A stretch of DNA of 64,000 bases. Origin: JBKEAR01 sp047972425. GTDB taxonomy: Bacteria; Pseudomonadota; Alphaproteobacteria; JBKEAR01. Below the pieces are notes generated by a model. That model saw nothing but the letters and a program-made list of their open reading frames with translations. It ran no database searches and was not told where the DNA came from. Of the stretch, positions 18,151-27,400 are shown in pieces. The translations under genes and the position numbers were made by a program. The DNA lies in contig JBKEAR010000003.1 of assembly GCA_047972425.1 (NCBI GenBank), positions 124,001 to 188,000 of the forward strand. Reading direction: 5' to 3'. Each line of letters begins with the position of its first letter. Within the stretch, counting starts at the first letter, position 1.

Positions 18151-18390
18151 ATGGATATTTTTTTTTGTGGTTATTTAAATAAAATTGTTCAGGCAGATAA
18201 AATAACAATTGAATATTTAGACAATCAAAGTGCGAGAGAATTAAAAAGATTTGTTTGCACACAAAAAAATTTGGATGATAATAGCTTAAGTGATATTTGG
18301 GTTATACAGTCGGAACGGCTGCTTTACGATGACGATATGATTAACCCTAGTGAAGATATCTATTTATTATCTCCGATATTGGGGGGGTAA
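18151..18390 (+). CDS. MoaD/ThiS-like ubiquitin-fold protein
   Basis: 79-aa protein whose second half (WVIQSERLLYDDDMINPSEDIYLLSPILGG) matches the C-terminal pattern of MoaD: a residue pair before a short acidic turn, a hydrophobic strand, a Pro, and a terminal Gly-Gly. In MoaD and ThiS this Gly-Gly is adenylated and thiocarboxylated for sulfur transfer. The N-terminal half is divergent. No moaE, moeB, thiG or other partner lies nearby; the neighbours are a UbiH-type hydroxylase (18 bases upstream) and a convergent marR gene whose end is 2 bases away. It may be the molybdopterin synthase small subunit or another sulfur carrier. Confidence 0.65.
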   Translation: MDIFFCGYLNKIVQADKITIEYLDNQSARELKRFVCTQKNLDDNSLSDIWVIQSERLLYDDDMINPSEDIYLLSPILGG

Positions 18391-18391
18391 A

Positions 18392-18871
18392 TTACTCTTT
18401 TTTATCCAGTAAATCTGAACCCCAACGGGTAACAAAACGCCATTCGGGGTCAAGAGTTTTTGTAATATGTAATAAATCATATTTAATCATATCTTGTTTT
18501 GTGTTTTCAATGGCGCCCATTATTTTATCTTCGGCCTTTTGCATAACCGCGTATATCTCGGGCATCTTTTCAGCGACATCTGCACTTAAATAATTACGAA
18601 TCATGCGTTTATCCGTTTTATCGGATTTTCGAATAATCAACGCATCGCGTTCCATACGTTTTAAGGTATTTGCAATTGTGGGTTGCTCAATACCAGTAAG
18701 GTCACATATATCTTTTTGGGTAAGGCCAGGATTTTCGTATAATAAAAATAAAGCAATGACTTGCCCACTCTTAATATTATATGGGGTCAAGATATCATTC
18801 ACCTTACGCTCTGCAAACCGATTAGCCATCGATAGCAAATATAAGAGATTATGGTTTATCTCAATAGTCAT
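18392..18871 (-). CDS. MarR-family transcriptional regulator
   Basis: 159-aa winged-helix regulator. The DNA-binding region is seen in GLTQKDICDLTGIEQPTIANTLKRMERDALIIRKSDKTDKR (about residues 54-94), with the MarR wing pattern of Asp-Lys-Arg, flanked by N- and C-terminal dimerisation helices. It is convergent with the MoaD-like gene. An imperfect inverted repeat in the AT-rich gap upstream could be an autoregulatory operator. The ligand and targets are unknown. Confidence 0.88.
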   Translation of the reverse strand: MTIEINHNLLYLLSMANRFAERKVNDILTPYNIKSGQVIALFLLYENPGLTQKDICDLTGIEQPTIANTLKRMERDALIIRKSDKTDKRMIRNYLSADVAEKMPEIYAVMQKAEDKIMGAIENTKQDMIKYDLLHITKTLDPEWRFVTRWGSDLLDKKE

Positions 18872-18950
18872 TTAACTTCCTAGCTTAATCTTGTAATAAT
18901 ACACGAATATAAAAAAAAATATACGTATTATAATATTTTTTATTACTGTA

Positions 18951-20030
18951 TTAAAAACTTGATCGAATTAAATAATAAGCTGGTATTATTATAGACACAG
19001 CTATTATTATATATGAAAAACCATAAAGCCATTCAATAGTAGAACCTAAAATTGTTGCAATAAAGATAAAAGCACGTAATGCAATAACGCTTAATGTTGC
19101 AAAAAATATCCGCTGGGAATGTCCACGGCGGAGTAAATGGCCAGACTTCATCCATGCAAGGGCAATAAGTGCGTAAGAAAGAGCTAATAATGGCCCCGAT
19201 ATTCGTTTATGAGCCTCGCTGTAATAATCGGGGTAATCATCGGGTTTGATTGTTGTATCTTTTTGCGGATTAAGTAATACCGAAAAATTAGCTTCTCTGG
19301 GTTTTCTTGTTCTTTTTTTTGATGGTGCAGGGGAGAACTCAAAGCTATAATTTTTAAATGTGAGTGTATTAAAGCTTTTATTATTGCTTTCCCACACATT
19401 TCTTTTACCATCAACTAATAATATCCAAGTTGTACCGCTTTTGTCACTATTAACAATACCTTCTTTAGCAACAATTGTTTGTTGGTTGTTACCGTTTTCG
19501 TCATTGATGTAAATAGATATTCCCTTAAGCACATTATTTTCTCGGGTTTCTATATAAATATACTGATTATCGGTAATTTCTGTAACGGCACCCTCGTTAA
19601 GCAGTAAATGCCCATATTGTGCAATCTCACCTTCTAGCTCATTAAGTTGCCGGTAAGAACTTGGCACCATAGATATACTCATAAATAAGGCCAAAATTGT
19701 TGATGCTATCCCTAACATAATAACCGGATAAGCCATACGCCAAGGGCTAACCCCGGCGGCTTGCATAACAACAAGCTCGCGGTCTAAAATTAAGCGTGAC
19801 CAACTCATAATGATTGTAACAAATAATGCAAAAGGGATAACTTCTACCAAAAATGGGGGTAAACTTAATATCGTTAATTTCATAATCAGGCTTGGTGCAA
19901 GCCCTTCACTCACTTTTTGGAAAAGCTGTATGGACTTTGTGAGCCATACAATCGATATCAGTACAAGGCTGATTAAAACCATTCTTGTTGATAATAATGT
20001 GAGTAAATAACGATCTAGAATTTTTTGCAT
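18951..20030 (-). CDS. LptF/LptG-family permease (probably LptF)
   Basis: Inner-membrane permease of the lipopolysaccharide exporter LptB2FG, which works with the LptA/LptC bridge. At 359 aa it has three N-terminal membrane helices, a periplasmic beta-jellyroll domain (about 125-265) and three C-terminal helices, the YjgP/YjgQ pattern. RELVVMQAAGVSPWRMAYPV (about 84-103) resembles LptF more than LptG. Unusually, the partner gene is not adjacent; the upstream neighbour on this strand is NAD kinase and the downstream one is marR. Confidence 0.85.
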   Translation of the reverse strand: MQKILDRYLLTLLSTRMVLISLVLISIVWLTKSIQLFQKVSEGLAPSLIMKLTILSLPPFLVEVIPFALFVTIIMSWSRLILDRELVVMQAAGVSPWRMAYPVIMLGIASTILALFMSISMVPSSYRQLNELEGEIAQYGHLLLNEGAVTEITDNQYIYIETRENNVLKGISIYINDENGNNQQTIVAKEGIVNSDKSGTTWILLVDGKRNVWESNNKSFNTLTFKNYSFEFSPAPSKKRTRKPREANFSVLLNPQKDTTIKPDDYPDYYSEAHKRISGPLLALSYALIALAWMKSGHLLRRGHSQRIFFATLSVIALRAFIFIATILGSTIEWLYGFSYIIIAVSIIIPAYYLIRSSF

Positions 20031-20093
20031 TCAATAAAATACCTTAATATGTTTATAAGCTTATATACTTAAATTTTGTTAAATAAAAGGCCT

Positions 20094-20852
20094 TTATAGC
20101 AAAAACTGTTCGCCAATTATCCGATCATCAAGGGGGAAGTCGGGATCAAAAAGTAAAGTCGGGCTTTTTTTATCTGATTTTTTAACAATTATTTTTTTGA
20201 TACGCCTAAATTCTAAAAAATCAGCCCCAACGCTTGTTGGGCGCTCCTCGGCATATAAATTTTCAATTTCAATAACGGCATCATCCAGTAAAATAGCACC
20301 GCGCCAACGGGGACGAAAAGGACTAATAGGGGTAACAGCAAGAATTTTTGAATCTAAGGGTAAAATAGGGCCGTTACAAGCGCGGTTATAAGCTGTAGAG
20401 CCTGCAGGGGTGGCAACCAACATACCATCGCAAATAAGCTCGTTCATTCGTTCAACACCATCAATAGATATTTTTAGTTTTGCAGCCTGACCTTTACTAC
20501 GTAATATCGATACCTCGTTAAAAGCAGTAGCATGTAAAGATTCATTATTATCATTAATAGCTGTTAAATTTAATGTCATTAAACGAATATTTTTTGCATC
20601 TTGGATTCGCGTTTCTAAATTCTGAACATCAAAATGATTCATCAAAAAACCAAAACTACCACGATTCATTCCAAAAATCGGTAATTTTGTATTTTTATAT
20701 TTATGTAGCACCTTCAGCATATGACCATCGCCACCAAGCGAAACAATATGGGTTGCTTGGTCTAAACTATAGTGATTATACTCATTTTTCAGCAAATTAA
20801 GCGCTTCTTTTGCTTTTTGAGTATGAGACGATGTAAAGTGGGGTTTAAACAT
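20094..20852 (-). CDS. nadK: NAD kinase
   Basis: Phosphorylates NAD to NADP. The 252-aa protein has the kinase motif SLGGDGHMLKVLH (residues 38-50) with GGDG at 40-43, PIFGMNRGSFGFLMN (about 59-73), and the conserved CDGMLVATPAGSTAYNRACNGPILP segment (about 144-168). It is the short form usual in alphaproteobacteria. It lies 63 bases upstream of the LptF-type gene on the same strand. Confidence 0.93.
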   Translation of the reverse strand: MFKPHFTSSHTQKAKEALNLLKNEYNHYSLDQATHIVSLGGDGHMLKVLHKYKNTKLPIFGMNRGSFGFLMNHFDVQNLETRIQDAKNIRLMTLNLTAINDNNESLHATAFNEVSILRSKGQAAKLKISIDGVERMNELICDGMLVATPAGSTAYNRACNGPILPLDSKILAVTPISPFRPRWRGAILLDDAVIEIENLYAEERPTSVGADFLEFRRIKKIIVKKSDKKSPTLLFDPDFPLDDRIIGEQFLL

Positions 20853-20954
20853 TTTTTTTCTCTAAAGCTTCAAAGAATTTAAAAATTCACTTATTATTAA
20901 AACTCAGGCATTATATATTGATATTAACATAAATACTAGTGAGGGATTGAATTT

Positions 20955-21611
20955 ATGCAAGTTGATCTTCGGGTAACAAGATTATTATGCTCAACAATAT
21001 GTCATGATGTGATGAATAAATTAGCCAATTTATCATTGGGTCTAGAGACTTTAAAGGATGAAGAGCCAACAACAGAAAGCTTAAATCTTGTTGTTCAAGA
21101 AGGCGAAATGGCCACCAAGCAATTGGCATTCTTTCGCATTGCTTTTGGTAATGGCACGGGAGAAAGCGGCCTTACTGGAAAAGATGGTATAAAAGAAGCC
21201 CGTAAAATAGCCACACAGCTTTTAGAGATTAATAATATTAACTTGGCATGGGATGATAGCCGTGATGATTTATTGGTTCCGGTTGCTAATCGCTTAGCAT
21301 TAAAATTAATTTTAAATGTTATACATTGTGTGGGGGCTTGTGTTTTCAGAAACGGCCAAATTACAACGCGTATTGAAAATATCGATGGTGATATTGGTGT
21401 GTTATTTACGGGTACGGGGCCTGTCGCTCGCTTAAGGCCAGATTTTTTACGGGCACTTTATCGCGAAAGTAATATTGAAGATTTAACCGCACAAACAGCG
21501 CCTGCATGGTACACATCATGCTTGGCAGAGGAAATAAAATCGGAAGTCGATGCCCATGATACTGGTGGGGCCGTTCAGTTTGCGGTTGTACTTCCTGTTA
21601 AAAAAGATTAA
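20955..21611 (+). CDS. chpT: Histidine phosphotransferase ChpT
   Basis: Essential phosphotransferase that passes phosphate from the CckA receiver to CtrA (and CpdR) in the alphaproteobacterial cell-cycle relay. At 218 aa it has the DHp-like helix with the phospho-accepting His17 in LLCSTICHDVMNKLANLSLGLETL, followed by a degenerate HATPase-like domain (to the C-terminus, ending GGAVQFAVVLPVK). The residues after the His (VMNKLANL) diverge from the usual CHDLVSPVGAI pattern. The start follows GAGGG. It is convergent with ctrA, and the two share a bidirectional terminator. Confidence 0.85.
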   Translation: MQVDLRVTRLLCSTICHDVMNKLANLSLGLETLKDEEPTTESLNLVVQEGEMATKQLAFFRIAFGNGTGESGLTGKDGIKEARKIATQLLEINNINLAWDDSRDDLLVPVANRLALKLILNVIHCVGACVFRNGQITTRIENIDGDIGVLFTGTGPVARLRPDFLRALYRESNIEDLTAQTAPAWYTSCLAEEIKSEVDAHDTGGAVQFAVVLPVKKD

Positions 21612-21613
21612 AG

Positions 21614-21648
21614 AAAAGGAAAATATCGTAATGATATTTTCCTTTTTC
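21614..21648. terminator. Bidirectional terminator between chpT and ctrA
   Basis: A 14-base-pair perfect stem (21614-21627 with 21633-21646) and a 5-base loop. The A-rich left arm and T-rich right arm supply U-tracts in both directions for the two convergent genes. Confidence 0.85.
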
Positions 21649-21674
21649 CATTAAAGCCGAATCTAACAATAAAA

Positions 21675-22361
21675 TTATTCTACTTTATCGCTTTCTTGTA
21701 GCATATAACCGCGCCCCCAAATGGTATGAATATAATGTTCATCACCAGTGGCTTCTTCTATTTTTTTGCGTAATTTACAAATAAATACATCAATAATTTT
21801 GGGTTCAGGTTCATCCATTCCACCATAAAGATGATTTAAAAAAGTTTCTTTAGAAAGGGGTGAGCCTTTACGGAGACTAAGTAAACGCAAAATTCGGAAC
21901 TCTTTACCTGTTAAATGTAACGGAACACCATTAACTTGGGCTGTTCCTTTTGTAATATTTACAGCGAGCTTTCCTGTTACAACTTCTTGTTGCGAAAACC
22001 CACGGGCACGGCGAACAATAGCATGAATACGTGCCAATAATTCTTCACGATTAAAAGGTTTGGTTAAATAATCATCGGCACCTACACCAAGCCCTTTAAT
22101 TTTATCATCGGTTTCACCTAAGGCCGATAATATCATAACGGGAATCTCAATTCCTTGTGCACGAATACCCGATAACACGTCAAAACCACTCATATCAGGT
22201 AACATTAAATCTAAAATTACAAGATCATAATCATATAATTTTGCCATATCTATGGCTTCTTCGCCCATATCTGTTGGGTCAACAACCATATCGGCGGCTT
22301 CAAGAATTTGTTGAATATTGCGGGCCATGCCCAAATCGTCTTCAACTAAAAGAATGCGCAT
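21675..22361 (-). CDS. ctrA: Cell-cycle response regulator CtrA
   Basis: OmpR-class response regulator, the master regulator of the alphaproteobacterial cell cycle, motility and polarity. The receiver (1-115) has the acidic pocket D8/D9, phospho-acceptor D51 (LVILDLMLPDMSG), the T/S-type switch residue in MILSALGE and K in LTKPF. The DNA-binding winged helix (about 128-225) ends GRGYML. It closely resembles Caulobacter CtrA over its length (228 aa). The C-terminus reads QESDKVE and lacks the Ala-Ala that serves as the ClpXP degron in Caulobacter. It sits next to chpT and 2 kb from cckA. Confidence 0.93.
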   Translation of the reverse strand: MRILLVEDDLGMARNIQQILEAADMVVDPTDMGEEAIDMAKLYDYDLVILDLMLPDMSGFDVLSGIRAQGIEIPVMILSALGETDDKIKGLGVGADDYLTKPFNREELLARIHAIVRRARGFSQQEVVTGKLAVNITKGTAQVNGVPLHLTGKEFRILRLLSLRKGSPLSKETFLNHLYGGMDEPEPKIIDVFICKLRKKIEEATGDEHYIHTIWGRGYMLQESDKVE

Positions 22362-22439
22362 TTTATCTCTCCGGTCATCAATAAATTTTTGCTCTATCTA
22401 TTTAATAACCTTATTTAAAAAAAAGGTAAACTAAAAAAA

Positions 22440-22453
22440 TTAACCTTTATTAA
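22440..22453. promoter_or_regulatory. Possible CtrA-binding site upstream of ctrA and dksA
   Basis: Two TTAA half-sites (22440-22443 and 22450-22453) separated by six bases in the divergent ctrA/dksA gap, 79 bases upstream of the ctrA start. The known CtrA box is TTAA-N7-TTAA, so the spacing is one short. TTAA is common in such AT-rich sequence, so the call is weak. Confidence 0.25.
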
Positions 22454-22578
22454 CAAAATGATTTTTTTAGATATCGAAATAGCTTTGAGATATTGTTTTA
22501 TTAAATAACTTGCGAAATTAAAATTTATATATATATTACCACTTAAGTTATCGTTATGAATTAAGCGGAGCATGTTTA

Positions 22579-22995
22579 ATGTCAGTTCGGATACCTGAGG
22601 GCTATCGACCCAGTGAACAAGAAGAGTTTATGAACCCGGTAATGGTGGAGTATTTCCGTCAATTATTGTTATCGTGGAAAAGGGATCTTCTCAATCAAAC
22701 CGAAGAGACCGTTCATACTATGCAAAAAGATGCACATCTTCATTTACCCGATGCTATTGATCGGGCATCGGATGAACGTGATTGGTCAATTGAACTCAGA
22801 ACGAAAGACAGAACCCGAAAACTGGTTCATAAAATTGAACTTGCGCTTCAACGTATAGAAAATGGTACATACGGCTATTGTAAAGATACAGAAGAGCCCA
22901 TTGGTATTCGCCGTTTAGAAGCCAGACCTGTAGCAGAATATTCGCTTGAGGCACAAGAGCGCCACGAACGTGAAGAAAAGTTACATCGGGGGTAA
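22579..22995 (+). CDS. dksA: RNA polymerase-binding transcription factor DksA
   Basis: Binds the RNA polymerase secondary channel and modulates initiation with ppGpp. At 138 aa it has an N-terminal coiled coil (about 20-97) with the tip residues DRASDERDW, and a C-terminal zinc-finger-like domain. Only C101 of the four classic zinc cysteines is kept; the other positions are T104, S122 and A125. Many alphaproteobacterial DksA proteins have this arrangement, so it is probably functional without structural zinc. It is divergent from ctrA. Confidence 0.92.
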   Translation: MSVRIPEGYRPSEQEEFMNPVMVEYFRQLLLSWKRDLLNQTEETVHTMQKDAHLHLPDAIDRASDERDWSIELRTKDRTRKLVHKIELALQRIENGTYGYCKDTEEPIGIRRLEARPVAEYSLEAQERHEREEKLHRG

Positions 22996-23107
22996 TATTT
23001 ATATTCCCTAAAAATTAGCTATTAAAAAAATTGAGCTAGTTATATAATTAATCTTGTCTTTTTTTTTATTTTACTTTAATAAATATTTTCCGTTTATTGA
23101 TTTTTTG

Positions 23108-23521
23108 ATGAAATTAAAGGGTAAAGATTTGACAGATATTGTAGAAGCTGGCTTAGACTTTAAGGTCGCCAAAAATGGTGTTGTTTTTGCAGGTACACAT
23201 TTAATTATTGATGTGCGCGACGCTCAAAACCTCAATAATCCTAAAGAAATTCAATATATTTTAGAAAAAGCTGCAATTGCATCGGGGGCAACAATTTTGC
23301 ATAGTTATATGCATCCGTTTCAGCCCCAAGGTGTATCGGGGGTTATTGTTTTGGCCGAATCACATATAAGCATTCATACATGGCCCGAGCGTGAATATGC
23401 GGCTATTGATATTTTTATGTGTGGCGATTGCGACCCTTATAAAGCTATACCTACAATTAAAAAATATTTTAAAAGCACAAATATAACCATTACCGAGCAC
23501 CGCCGAGGTGTGGAAGCATGA
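23108..23521 (+). CDS. speD: S-adenosylmethionine decarboxylase proenzyme
   Basis: Makes decarboxylated SAM, the aminopropyl donor for spermidine. It is the small prokaryotic class: GTHLIIDV near the start and the self-cleavage site ESHISIHTWPE, in which one serine becomes the pyruvoyl cofactor, then CGDCDPYKA. The start is uncertain. The ATG at 23108 has no ribosome site, whereas an in-frame TTG at 23129 has AAAGGG about 8 bases upstream. The end overlaps speE by 4 bases (ATGA), so the two genes are coupled. Confidence 0.92.
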   Translation: MKLKGKDLTDIVEAGLDFKVAKNGVVFAGTHLIIDVRDAQNLNNPKEIQYILEKAAIASGATILHSYMHPFQPQGVSGVIVLAESHISIHTWPEREYAAIDIFMCGDCDPYKAIPTIKKYFKSTNITITEHRRGVEA

Positions 23522-24366
23522 GTGTAAATAAATATTCCGAAAATTTATACTCATTTTATAATCAACAATTTACAATAGATGAAGTTCTTTATGAAAATCG
23601 CTCCGATTGTCAGGATATGCTTCTTTTTCGTAATGAAAAATTTGGGCGTGTTTTAGCGCTTGACGGCATTATCCAAACAACCGAGGCCGATGAAGCTTGT
23701 TATCACGAAATGATGGTGCATGTCCCTTTATTATCATTTGATAATCCCAAAAATATTTTGGTTGTGGGCGGTGGCGATGGTGGCATTATCCGCGAGGTTT
23801 TAAAACACCCGATTGCAAAAGTCACCATGGTAGAAATTGATGGTGGGGTGGTGGAATTTTCTAAAAAATACCTCCCTAATCATTCACAAAATGCATTTGA
23901 TAATGAACGCTTAAATTTAATTATTACCGATGGCGCAAAATTTGTAAAAGAAACGCCCCAAAAATACGATGTTATTATTGTGGACTCAACCGATCCCATT
24001 GGCCCGGGTGCCGTTTTATTTACTCAAGAGTTTTATAATGATTGTCATAATATACTCAGCCCAAAAGGTATTTTAGTCACACAAAATGGAGTACCTTTTT
24101 TTCAGAAGGAAGAGCTTGTTCAAACTCATGAACGCCAAACGGCTGTTTTTGTGCACTCAAGTTTTTATGTAACGGTCGTGCCAACTTATGTGGGCGGTTA
24201 TATGACCTTATCATTTGCATCCGATACAGATTATAGCAATTTAAGCTTAGACAAAATTACAAAACGTTACCAAAATATTGGGCTTAGTCGGCTTAATTAC
24301 TATACACCGGCCATGCATTTAGCCGCATTTACCTTGCCGGCTTTTATTGAGCAAATATTAAAATAG
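23518..24366 (+). CDS. speE: Spermidine synthase
   Basis: Aminopropyltransferase joining putrescine and decarboxylated SAM. At 282 aa it has an N-terminal beta domain with the active-site LDGIIQTTEADEACYHEMMVH (about 49-69), the Rossmann motif ILVVGGGDGGIIREVLKH (about 79-96), and the catalytic IIVDSTDPIGPG segment (about 154-165). It is translationally coupled to speD. A small AGACA/TGTCT hairpin with a T-run directly overlaps the stop region and may terminate the pair. Confidence 0.95.
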   Translation: MSVNKYSENLYSFYNQQFTIDEVLYENRSDCQDMLLFRNEKFGRVLALDGIIQTTEADEACYHEMMVHVPLLSFDNPKNILVVGGGDGGIIREVLKHPIAKVTMVEIDGGVVEFSKKYLPNHSQNAFDNERLNLIITDGAKFVKETPQKYDVIIVDSTDPIGPGAVLFTQEFYNDCHNILSPKGILVTQNGVPFFQKEELVQTHERQTAVFVHSSFYVTVVPTYVGGYMTLSFASDTDYSNLSLDKITKRYQNIGLSRLNYYTPAMHLAAFTLPAFIEQILK

Positions 24367-24384
24367 ACAAATCTGTCTTTTGTT
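24364..24384 (+). terminator. Weak terminator-like hairpin after speE
   Basis: A five-base-pair stem AGACA/TGTCT with a four-base loop, followed by TTTTG. It is short for a rho-independent terminator. Confidence 0.4.
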
Positions 24385-24477
24385 AAGTAAAGAAAATAGT
24401 AAAAAATATTGACCTTTCTATTATTTATAGGCATTCTGTTAGCAATATAGAATAGTTTGACCCTAAAGACAAAATAA

Positions 24478-27400
24478 ATGGCAGAGCAGAATTATAAACG
24501 ACATATATCCTCTAAGAGCGAGCGCTTATTAGCAGGGTTTCAAATGAGTGATACAAGGATAGAAAAAATTAAAAACCCAATGCCGTGGTTTATTTTTTCG
24601 GTTGTGTTTTTTATATTATCTATACTTACATTTTTCTTTGTTAATAAATTGGCTGCAATTTTTTGTTTTATTATCGCTATTGGTGGGCTTTGTTATATTG
24701 CCTTACTTTTGGGTCGGCAGCAAATTGCCAAACATTTTACCCTTTTAGGGCAAAGTTTGTATAATTCTCCTCAGGGTGTTTTAATTACTGATACAATCGG
24801 AAAAACCAAATGGTGTAATCGTGCGTTTCGTATTCTTTTACCCGGGGTTGTTCCGCCCGATATTAAGCGTGGCAATATCTTAGAAGGTTTGAGTTTATAT
24901 TTAGCCAATAAAGAAGATATCGAAGCCGTGCATCGCATGTTACAACTAGCTGCAACAGGTTTTGAGGACCGCATGACGATTATGGTGCGCTTGCCCAATG
25001 GAGACCCGGCATCGCGCTATGTATTTGTTAGCCCGATTGATGGACAAGAGGCTATTTTATGGCAAGTCACCCAATTGCAAGAAGATGCTGCAGGTTTAAA
25101 TGCATCGCTTAGTGATACAGAAAATAAATATGCAAAAGAAGAAGATGATACACATTTTGATGAAACAAAAATTTTAGACCATATGCCATGCGGGTGGTTT
25201 TCGATGAATGAAGAAGGTGTTGTTTTATCGGTTAATGATGGCTTTTTAAAAATTATCGGTGTATCAGAGGCGCAAATATTAAAAGGCGATTTTCAATTAT
25301 CGGACTATATCATTAGTGCTAAGCCGATGGAATATTCTGAGAGTAGTGCGTTATTACAAGGCAGAGAAAGCCAAAATATGAATGGAATTATTCATATTCG
25401 GCGTGGAGAAAACGGGCAAACAGTTAAAGCATGGCTTTATCAAACCCCACAGTTTAATGATGACGGCACATTTGTTGCAACCAACTCAATTATTATTCCC
25501 GAACCCCATGATAGCCTAATAACAAAAGAAGCCATTACCGAAAAAGCTGTAGAGCCAGTAAAATCGGTAATAGCATCGGATATACCAGTTAAATTTGCTA
25601 ATATTCCAATGCCTCTTATTTGGATTGATGCCCATCGCAATATCAAAAAGGTCAATCGGGCGTTTACGCTATTATTTGAGCAAACTGAGGATAATATCAT
25701 TGGACAACCCTTTTCAATTTTATTTCCATCGGCAGAAGGTGAGCGCCTGCAAACATTTTTATATCGGGTTGCAGCGGGTGCAAAATCATTAACTTTAGAG
25801 GGGCTACAAGGGTTAAGCGGTCAAGATAGTTTATCTATCCGTCTTTATGCGATTGATGCCATGATGGATAACCCCAATGAAATATTGCTGGGTGCACAAG
25901 ATGTAAGCGATATTAATAAGCTCAGAAGCAAAATGAGTGAGGCCGAAAAAGATCAAATGATTGGTCAGGCCGCAGGTAGCATTATTCATGATTTTAAAAA
26001 TATGCTTGGTGCCATTATTGGTGGGGCTGAAACAATTATGGATAGGGTCGGGCCAGATAATGATATTTATCCCGATGCCCATACCATTTTAAATTCGGCG
26101 TATCGTGCCAATAATCTAACTCAATGGTTAAACCGAATGAACCGTAAAGAAACGGGCGAAAAAAATTGGTTCGATATCAATCAGCTTTTGTCAAATGCGC
26201 GCCCAGCTCTACAAACAGTTATTACCAAAAAACACGAGCTCATCATTATACGCAGCGAAGATACTTATGGCATAAAGCTAGAAGAAACGGCTTTTGACCA
26301 GATATTAATGAATCTTATTACCAATGCGCGTGATGCAATGGCAAATAACGGCAAGGTGACGATATCGAGCGAGAAACATGTGCTCAACCAAACCCGTGCG
26401 GGCTTTCCGGATGATATTCCTGTAGGCGAATGGTCGGTTATTAAAGTTCAAGATACAGGTAGTGGTATCCCGAGCCATATTTTAGAGCGTATTTTCGAAA
26501 AACGCTTCACAACCAAAAAAGCAGGCAGGGGAACAGGCATTGGGTTAGACAGTGTGCGCCAAATGGTGCGTGCGCAAGATGGTTTTGTTAATGTGGAGAC
26601 CGAAGAAGGCAAAGGAACTCTTTTCGAGATTTGGTTCCCTTATATTCAGGGTGAAGCGGCAAAAGAAAAACAAGCAAAAAAATATATTCCGCAAGATTTA
26701 ACCGGAGTTGGGCGTATATTAGTGGTAGAGGATGAAGACCAAGCTAGAGGATATACGGTTAAAGCACTCAAGCAAAGAGGTTATGAGGTCTTAGAGGCCG
26801 TCGATGGCCAAGAAGGCTTAGATATCATTTATTCGGAAAATGGAAACTTTGATTTAATTATCTCTGATATTTCTATGCCGCGTCTTGATGGCCCTTCGAT
26901 GATTAAAGAATCTCGGGCGCATTATTCGGATATTGCGGTTTTAATTATCTCTGGAAATTCGGGTGAGGATTTGGATAGAGATTTAGAAAAAATTGGAGAT
27001 GTTCCTTTTTTAGCTAAGCCTTATACGTTAGAGGGGCTTGTACTTAAAGTTAAAGATATTCTTACAAAGAAAAAACAGCAAAAGGAAGCATCGCAACCCG
27101 CACCCGAACAAGGGCAAAAAGATTTATTTGCGTTATTTACAGAAAAATCGAATATTAACACAAATAATAATCCGGCAAAAATGACGAATAAGCCGAAAGA
27201 AAAAATAAAAAGAAGTAGCGATAGCCCCGATTTATTTGATGATACCAATCAGGAATCTCTTATCCGTAAACCACTTATTATTTTGGTTGATGATGAAGAT
27301 ACAGCCAGAGTATTTATGGCCAGAAAACTTCAATCGTCAGGTTTTGAGGTTTTTGAGGCCGATGATGGTGTGGGCGGGCTTGATTTAGTTTTGGATCCTA

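Noticed and set aside
20031..20093. Palindromes TATAAGCTTATA and AAAGGCCTTT between nadK and the LptF-type gene
   Set aside because: They have no loop-forming centre of usable size and no T-run, so they are not convincing terminators; short AT palindromes are expected by chance here.
23000..23107. A polyamine or SAM riboswitch upstream of speD
   Set aside because: Only a weak TAGCT/AGCTA pairing is present; no conserved riboswitch core is seen.
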